From NCBI RefSeq assembly GCF_038502225.1, contig NC_091293.1:7603026-7667025 (forward strand): a DNA stretch of 64,000 bases, given 5' to 3'. The DNA is from Cherax quadricarinatus (taxonomy: Eukaryota; Arthropoda; Malacostraca; Decapoda; Parastacidae). Shown here in pieces: positions 59,041-64,000 of this stretch (its first letter is position 1; each line of letters starts with the position of its first letter). A model generated the notes under the pieces. That model searched no databases and was not told where the DNA came from. It saw only the letters and a program-made list of their open reading frames with translations. Both the position numbers and the translations under genes were made by a program.

Positions 59041-59224
59041 TTTGAGCGTTGGTGTTCCGACTCCACCTAACAGTTTGTGGTGATTCAGCTGCTTCGCAAG
59101 AACAGCATTGTTCCCGCTGCCATTAAAGTGGCTTCCAGGAATCCATGCATAGGTCGCCAATTCCCAGTATCAATTAAACGAAAAATAAAATAAAATGTCA
59201 GCAGTCCCTTCCATATTCCCCTCC

Positions 59225-59227
<3 letters not shown>

Positions 59228-59300
<73 letters not shown>
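59228..59300. repeat. (CT)n microsatellite
   Basis: Pure CT tract on the 3' side of the minus-strand L-GA LINE. Confidence 0.98.
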
Positions 59301-59302
<2 letters not shown>

Positions 59303-59955
59303 CGCTGTCTTCATTTTTTTTATACAGAGTGACAAGGTAGGGATAAGGATTCCTAACTTTATTGACAGGCTAAGAGCTATTACCTACATCAGCTCATTTA
59401 AAAGCCCCTTTTTGTTATGAATCATACAAGTAGGGAAGAGGATGAAGTTGGAGCCATCTGTGGGCCAGCATTTTCATTTAATCAACTGACTATCTCGTTG
59501 ACATCATAATGCTGTACGAATGTGTTCCATACTCGAGTCATCCTGGGTATGTATGATCTCAGATGGAGTGATGTTCTGGAGAAGGGTACAGCCAGAGTGA
59601 AGTTGCTGCTTTCTGCCCGTCTTGTGGCATAAAAGTTTGTTTCACGCTGTCCTCGAAGTGGATCCAGGTGTAGTACTTCGACAATGTTGGCCTTGTACAT
59701 AACAGTAAGGCCACCCACATCCCTCCTATGTTGAAGGCTCTGCTGAAATGACAGATCTATCCAGGATGGGTCCAGGCGAGAGATGAGACGTCTTGCTCTG
59801 TTCTCTACTCTGTCAAGCAGTCGCAGATGAGAGAGGGGGCAGGCAAACCAAGAAAGTGGAGCATACTCAAGGTGTGAGCGTACTTGTTCCTCGTACAGAA
59901 TCATGCAACCTCTACTGTCAAGCAGATGCGAAATACGTTGAAGTGCAGTAAACTC
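59301..59955 (-). mobile_element. L-GA LINE copy 5, minus strand
   Basis: Minus-strand ORF 59482-59961: EEQVRSHLEYAPLSWFACPL, NRARRLISRLDPSWIDLSFQ, HRRDVGGLTVMYKANIVEVL and TSLHLRSYIPRMTRVWNTFV, uninterrupted, then the 3' UTR ending in a decayed CCTTGTCACTCTGTAT. (CT)n lies directly at both edges. Confidence 0.92.
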
Positions 59956-59956
59956 A

Positions 59957-59957
59957 C

Positions 59958-60030
<73 letters not shown>
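59957..60030. repeat. (CT)n microsatellite
   Basis: CT tract on the 5' side of the minus-strand L-GA LINE. Confidence 0.98.
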
Positions 60031-60033
<3 letters not shown>

Positions 60034-60154
60034 CGTATCTCTTGTTTCTTTAAATTAGGTGTCTGTTATTACTTTACTGAGTATTTACAGCCTGAATGCC
60101 TCTGCATCAATGCAATATTTTTATTTGTCACTTATCTCACTGTTATAGTTCCTT

Positions 60155-60370
60155 GGCTTCACAAGGAAATGCTTCAATGTGCAGTAACATGCAGTGAAAC
60201 GCACTAACACGCAGTAATGTGCAATACGATGCAGTGTAACAGGATGCAACAGACGCAGAATGCTGTGATTACTCAGCATAGAGCAGCATCTCACGCTACG
60301 GCGGAATACGACGAGCAGCGTGACGCAATGTAACGCAGTACCACGCGAAGTACCAAAATGCAGCGAGAAG
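60155..60370 (+). repeat. degenerate ACGCAGTAA-type repeats
   Basis: Loose repeats of words such as ACATGCAGTGAAACGCACTA, ACACGCAGTAATGTGC and ATGCAGTGTAACAGG, without a strict period. Confidence 0.6.
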
Positions 60371-60374
60371 CCGG

Positions 60375-60560
60375 CGAATCAACAACTCCCCGCCGAAGAA
60401 CACTAATTATCCTTCCCTGGGCGATAATCCCTCCTTTCTCCCCGTCGATTATTTGAAAATGAATTATAATCTTTTCGCTCCAAGTCTAATTACGCGCGTT
60501 GCCTCATTATATATTCCGTTGGTTAATATGTAAATTAGCGCCAACGAGAGACAGCAACAA
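60375..60560. promoter_or_regulatory. unique A/T-rich block with homeodomain-type cores (candidate conserved non-coding element)
   Basis: The sequence is non-repetitive and contains CTAATTATCC, CGATTATTTG, GAATTATAATC, GTCTAATTACGCG and GTAAATTAGCG: several TAATTA/ATTA cores in under 200 bp. No coding frame. Regulatory function is a guess from motif density. Confidence 0.25.
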
Positions 60561-60720
60561 CGACACGTGTCTGAACGTTCTCCTAGAATTGTTCGTATAT
60601 TTCGTTGTTGATTTGCAATATATTAATGTGTGATGACTGAGATATAATTTAGCTAAAATAATGAAGTCTGGTTAATGACTCAGGAAAAGCAAGTAAATCT
60701 GCAGCAGGCAATGTAAATAA

Positions 60721-61495
60721 GAATTGGTCTCCAAGCACTGGTCTCCATACATGGTCTCCAAGCATTGGTCTCCAAGCACCTATCTCCACACATGGTCTCC
60801 AAGCATTGGTCTCCACACATGGTCTACACACTGGTCTCCAAGCACCTATCTCCACACATGGTCTCCAAGCACTGGTCTCCACACATGGTCTCCAAGCATT
60901 GGTTTCCAAGCACTGGTCTCCACACATGGTCTCCAAGCATTGGTTTCCAAGCACTGGTCTCCACACATGGTCTACACACTGGTCTCCAAGTACCTATCTC
61001 CACACATGGTCTCCAAGCACTGGTCTCCACACATGGTCTCCACACATGGTCTCCAAGCATTGGTCTCCAAGCAGTGGTCTCCACACATGGTCTACACACT
61101 GGTCTACAAGTACCTATCTCCACACATGGTCTCCAAGCACTGTTCTCCACACATGGTCTCCAAGCACTGGTCTCCACACATGGTCTCCAAGCATTGGTCT
61201 CCAAGCACTGGTCTCCACACATGGTCTACACACTGGTCTCCAAGCACTGGTCTCCACACATGGTCTACACACTGGTCTCCAAGCACTGCTCTACACACTG
61301 GTCTCTACACATGGTCTCCACACATGGTCTCCAAGAACTGGTCTCTACACATGGTCTCCAAGAACTGGTCTCTACACATGGTCTCGACACATGATCTTTA
61401 AACACTCGTCTGCACACATGGTCTCCAAGCGCTGGTCTCCACACATGGTCTCCAAGCACTGGTCTCCACATATGGTCTCCACGCCTGGCCTCCAA
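60721..61495 (+). repeat. TGGTCTCC-based minisatellite (about 13-14 and 27 bp)
   Basis: Mixtures of TGGTCTCCACACA and TGGTCTCCAAGCAC in variable order, about 55 short modules. The open frames on both strands (THGLQALVS, ETSAWRPCVE) are artefacts of the repeat. Confidence 0.94.
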
Positions 61496-61590
61496 AGCAA
61501 ACGTTGTTCTTATAAATTATCCAGTCCATCTGTTTTTGATTTGTTTCTCGTCTGTGTTTAATACCTCTTACCCAAGAAGAACAAGATTAT

Positions 61591-61682
61591 ACCGAACAAA
61601 TAATCCGCAGCACACAGGAGACCGAAACTTAATACCAAGACGATATCTTAGTATTAATTCTATGTGCGGGTTATTTGTGTAT
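61591..61682. repeat. about 90-bp imperfect hairpin
   Basis: CAAATAATCCGCAGCACA on the left is the inverse of TGTGCGGGTTATTTGTG on the right; inside, TAATACCAAGACGATATC and TTAGTATTA form a second inverted pair. MITE-like in shape. Confidence 0.6.
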
Positions 61683-61839
61683 TGTTCCAGTCACGGTATT
61701 GTGACTTTTTTGTTCTTTAAGACCAAGATAAAAAAGAAGTGCCAAGAAGAGCAGTGAGTAATCAGAGTCAAACTGGAGAAGATAGGAGCTTTCTTGGCAT
61801 GCTTGAGAAATTAAATTTACGTAGTGATACCACGTTCGG

Positions 61840-62097
61840 ATACGTCGTTCAGATACCATGTTCAGATACCTCGTTCAGATACCTCCTTCAGATATCTCGT
61901 TCAGATACCACGTACAGATATCGCGTACAACTGCCTCGTTCAGATACCACGTACAGATACCGAGTTCAGATAAGATGTTCAGATACCACGTTCAGATACC
62001 ACGTACAGATACCACGTACAGATACCTCGTACAGATACGGCGTACAGATAACACGTACAGATACCTCGTTCAGATGCCATGTTCAGATTCAAAGGAA
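61840..62097 (+). repeat. 13-bp minisatellite
   Basis: About 19 units near CAGATACCACGTA or CAGATACCTCGTT. Confidence 0.93.
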
Positions 62098-62193
62098 CGT
62101 GAAATCTTCCATCCTCTGACAAAGGAGAAACAAAAATCCCAGTTAAGACCAATTCGAAATGTTAAAGAAATACGTAATGATACAGAGATTCAG

Positions 62194-62267
<74 letters not shown>
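62194..62267. repeat. (AC)n microsatellite
   Basis: Pure AC tract abutting the 5' edge of the next L-AC LINE copy. Confidence 0.98.
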
Positions 62268-62269
<2 letters not shown>

Positions 62270-63195
62270 TACACAGGGGTCAGTCTTAGGACCAGTGCTA
62301 TTTTTGGTATACGTGAATGACATGACGGAAGTAACAAACTCAGAAGTGTCCCTGTTTGCAGATGATGTGAAGTTAATAAGGAGAATTCAATCAGACGAAG
62401 ATCAGGCTACAAACCTAGCCCAGTAACTGGCTCCTCGAATTTGACCCCGCCAAGTGCAAAGTCATGAATATCGGGGAAGGGCAAAGAAGACCGCAGACAG
62501 AGTATAGGGTAGGTGGCCAAAGACTGCAAACCTCACTCAAGGAGAAGGATCTTGCGTTGAGTATAATACCGAGCACTTCTCCTGAAGTACACATCAACCA
62601 GATAACTACTGCAGCATATGGGCGCCGGGCAAACCTGAGAATAGCGTTCCGATACCTCAGTAAGGAATCGTACAAGACTCTATACACAATGTACGTTAGG
62701 CCCATACTGGAGAATACAGCATCAGTCTGGAACCCACACCTGGTCAAGCACGTCAAGAAATTAGAGAAAGTGCTAAGGTTTGCAACAAAGCTAGTTCCAG
62801 AGATCAGGATAATGTCGTACGAAGAAAGGTTAAAGGAAATCGGCTTGACAACACTGGAGGACAGGAGTGTTATGGGAGACGTGTTAACGACGTACAAAAT
62901 ACTACGAGGAATTGACAGGGTGGGCAGAGATGGGTTACAAAAACAAAAGGGTCACAATTGGAAGATGAAGACTCAAATGAGTCGAAGTGATGTTATGCAG
63001 TATTTCTTTAGTTATAGAGTTGTCAGGAAGTAGAATAGTCTGGCAAGTGATGTAGTGGAGGCAGGAACCATACATAGTTTTAAGACGAGGTATGGTAAAG
63101 CTCATGGAGCAGGGAGAGAGAGGACCTAGTAGCGACCAGTGAAGACGCGGGGCCAGGAGCTATGACTAGACCTCTGCAACCACAAATAGGTGAGT
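62268..63195 (+). mobile_element. L-AC LINE copy 13, 5'-truncated
   Basis: Begins at ACAGGGGTCAGTCTTAGGAC (the QGSVLGP of motif B) straight after (AC)n. FADDVKLIRRI is at about 62355. A frame of 189 residues (62464-63033) covers ILENTASVWNPHLVKHVKKL, MSYEERLKEIGLTTLEDR and KGHNWKMKTQMSRSDV. An in-frame stop follows VVRK. It ends CCACAAATAGGTGAGTACA(CA)n. Confidence 0.92.
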
Positions 63196-63249
63196 ACACA
63201 CACACACACGTGCACGCACAAACATACATACACACACGTGCACGCACAA

Positions 63250-63284
<35 letters not shown>
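63195..63284. repeat. (AC)n with CGTGCACGCACAAACATA interruptions
   Basis: AC tract between LINE copy 13 and a LINE tail fragment. Confidence 0.97.
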
Positions 63285-63286
<2 letters not shown>

Positions 63287-63321
63287 AGCTCGGACTCGAC
63301 CCCCGCAACCTCAACTAGGTG

Positions 63322-63325
<4 letters not shown>
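63285..63325 (+). mobile_element. L-AC LINE tail fragment, copy 14
   Basis: Only GGAGCTCGGACTCGACCCCC, GCAACCTCAACTAGGTGAGT and ACA: about 40 bp of 3' end between two (AC)n tracts. Confidence 0.87.

Positions 63326-63367
<42 letters not shown>
63326..63367. repeat. (AC)n microsatellite
   Basis: AC tail of LINE fragment 14. Confidence 0.97.
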
Positions 63368-63368
<1 letters not shown>

Positions 63369-63470
63369 CATCAAGACATGCTCACACACTGTCAGTGCAT
63401 CAAACAAGTGCCTCTCTGTGCACGGAGTTATTGCTCTATAAACCAGTTAATTCCTGCAGTCTCGTAGCTC

Positions 63471-63625
63471 GGAAGCTGCTGGTAGCACAAACCAGCTGCT
63501 GGTAGCCCAGGCCAGCTGCTGGTAGCCCAGGCCAGCTGCTGGTAGCCCAGGCCAGCTGCTGGTAGCCCAGGCCAGCTGCTGGTAGCCCAGGCCAGCTGCT
63601 GGCAACGCAGACCAGCTGTTCCGTA
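63471..63625 (+). repeat. 20-bp minisatellite
   Basis: About seven units of GCTGCTGGTAGCCCAGGCCA, nearly identical in the middle. Confidence 0.95.
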
Positions 63626-63639
63626 CCTCGTAGCTCAGT

Positions 63640-64000
63640 GGCTGCTCAACTTTTGTTGATGAACAAAAAGCAAGATCTCTTTTCATTGTTACAAGCAACA
63701 ATTTCCGCCGCGTTAGGTCATAAGTTCGTCTCAACGAGACATCATTATCTTGGTCTTCGACGTAATGAGAACAAATAAAGCGTCGTTAAATTAACGTATG
63801 ACGGAGTCTGCCAATGAAGATATGAAGAGAGAAAAATAAAGACAAACTTTTTTGTAGCTAACACTGCTCTGCAGGAAAGCTTAATTATTATCAAGCTGCT
63901 CTGGGAAAAACTTATGAGCCGCCAATAAAGGATGTTAGTAAAGTTTGTCATTAATAAAGGTTGCCATCAATAATAGTTGTCATCAGTAAAGATTGTCACC
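63640..64000. other. no gene recognised; 16-bp tandem repeat at the right edge
   Basis: Single-copy-looking sequence to about 63920, then at least four 16-bp units near AAAGTTTGTCATTAAT running off the window. Confidence 0.6.

Noticed and set aside
58554..59070. His-Thr or Cys-Val repeat proteins
   Set aside because: Translations of GT-rich microsatellite DNA.
60649..61561. Repeated THGLQALVS and ETSAWRPCVE proteins
   Set aside because: Artefacts of the TGGTCTCC minisatellite; both strands are open together.

Overview
The window is gene-poor, repeat-dominated animal DNA, most likely from a decapod crustacean. That is an inference from the density of dinucleotide microsatellites, the mix of CR1-like, RTE-like and Jockey/I-like non-LTR retrotransposons with a Penelope-like element, and dispersed repeats of a style I associate with crayfish, lobster and crab genomes. 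I found no convincing host gene, tRNA, rRNA or CRISPR array. Nearly every long open frame is either retrotransposon reverse transcriptase (RT) or an artefact of a tandem repeat whose period is a multiple of three.

Layout. 1-2577: a partial CR1-like LINE with an intact RT, followed head to tail by two 3' fragments, each ending in (AC)n. 2578-5620: foldback repeats, two minisatellites, a tRNA-derived SINE and (AT)n. 5624-7010: decayed Penelope-like element. 7816-9570: minus-strand RTE-like LINE, then (AT)n and (GA)n. 9765-14730: minisatellites, dominated by a 4.1 kb array of a 30-bp unit. 14812-18420: microsatellites and a minus-strand CR1-like LINE with a foldback element inserted. 19095-23056: foldback elements, then 20-, 27-, 48- and 18-bp minisatellites. 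23500-33350: alternating CR1-like copies bounded by (AC)n and Jockey/I-like copies bounded by (GA)n or (CT)n. 33729-42160: more CR1-like copies, an 800-bp foldback, and a decayed ORF of a multicopy invertebrate protein family. 42366-43590: 31-bp array. 44083-53985: RTE-like, CR1-like and LDDG-type LINEs, one nested inside another. 54000-58580: SINE cluster and a nearly full-length minus-strand CR1-like LINE. 59228-64000: another (CT)n-bounded LINE, minisatellites and a final CR1-like cluster.

Three patterns stand out. (1) LINE families track particular microsatellites: L-AC copies end in AGGTGAGTACA(CA)n and most also begin inside (AC)n; all five L-GA copies have (GA)n/(CT)n on both sides; RTE-like copies abut (AT)n at their 5' ends. 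This looks like microsatellite-directed target-primed insertion, with each new insertion re-seeding its own target. (2) A dispersed foldback family carries, in each arm, a conserved stem-loop resembling a hammerhead ribozyme: CTGANGA-like box, covarying helix II, GAAAC, a palindromic ACGT in place of stem III, and covarying helix I. AATAAA follows closely, and some copies have an internal TATA-like box. (3) One foldback arm has internally amplified a roughly 36-bp piece of its own terminus into a minisatellite.

Limits: everything was read by eye. Clade names, element edges and repeat counts are approximate. Family shorthand used here: L-AC (CR1-like), L-GA (Jockey/I-like), L-AT (RTE-like), L-8mer (CR1-like with TTCTTATG tail), L-GGT (tail CAGGTAACTT), L-LDDG, PLE, and FB (foldback with hammerhead-like motif).
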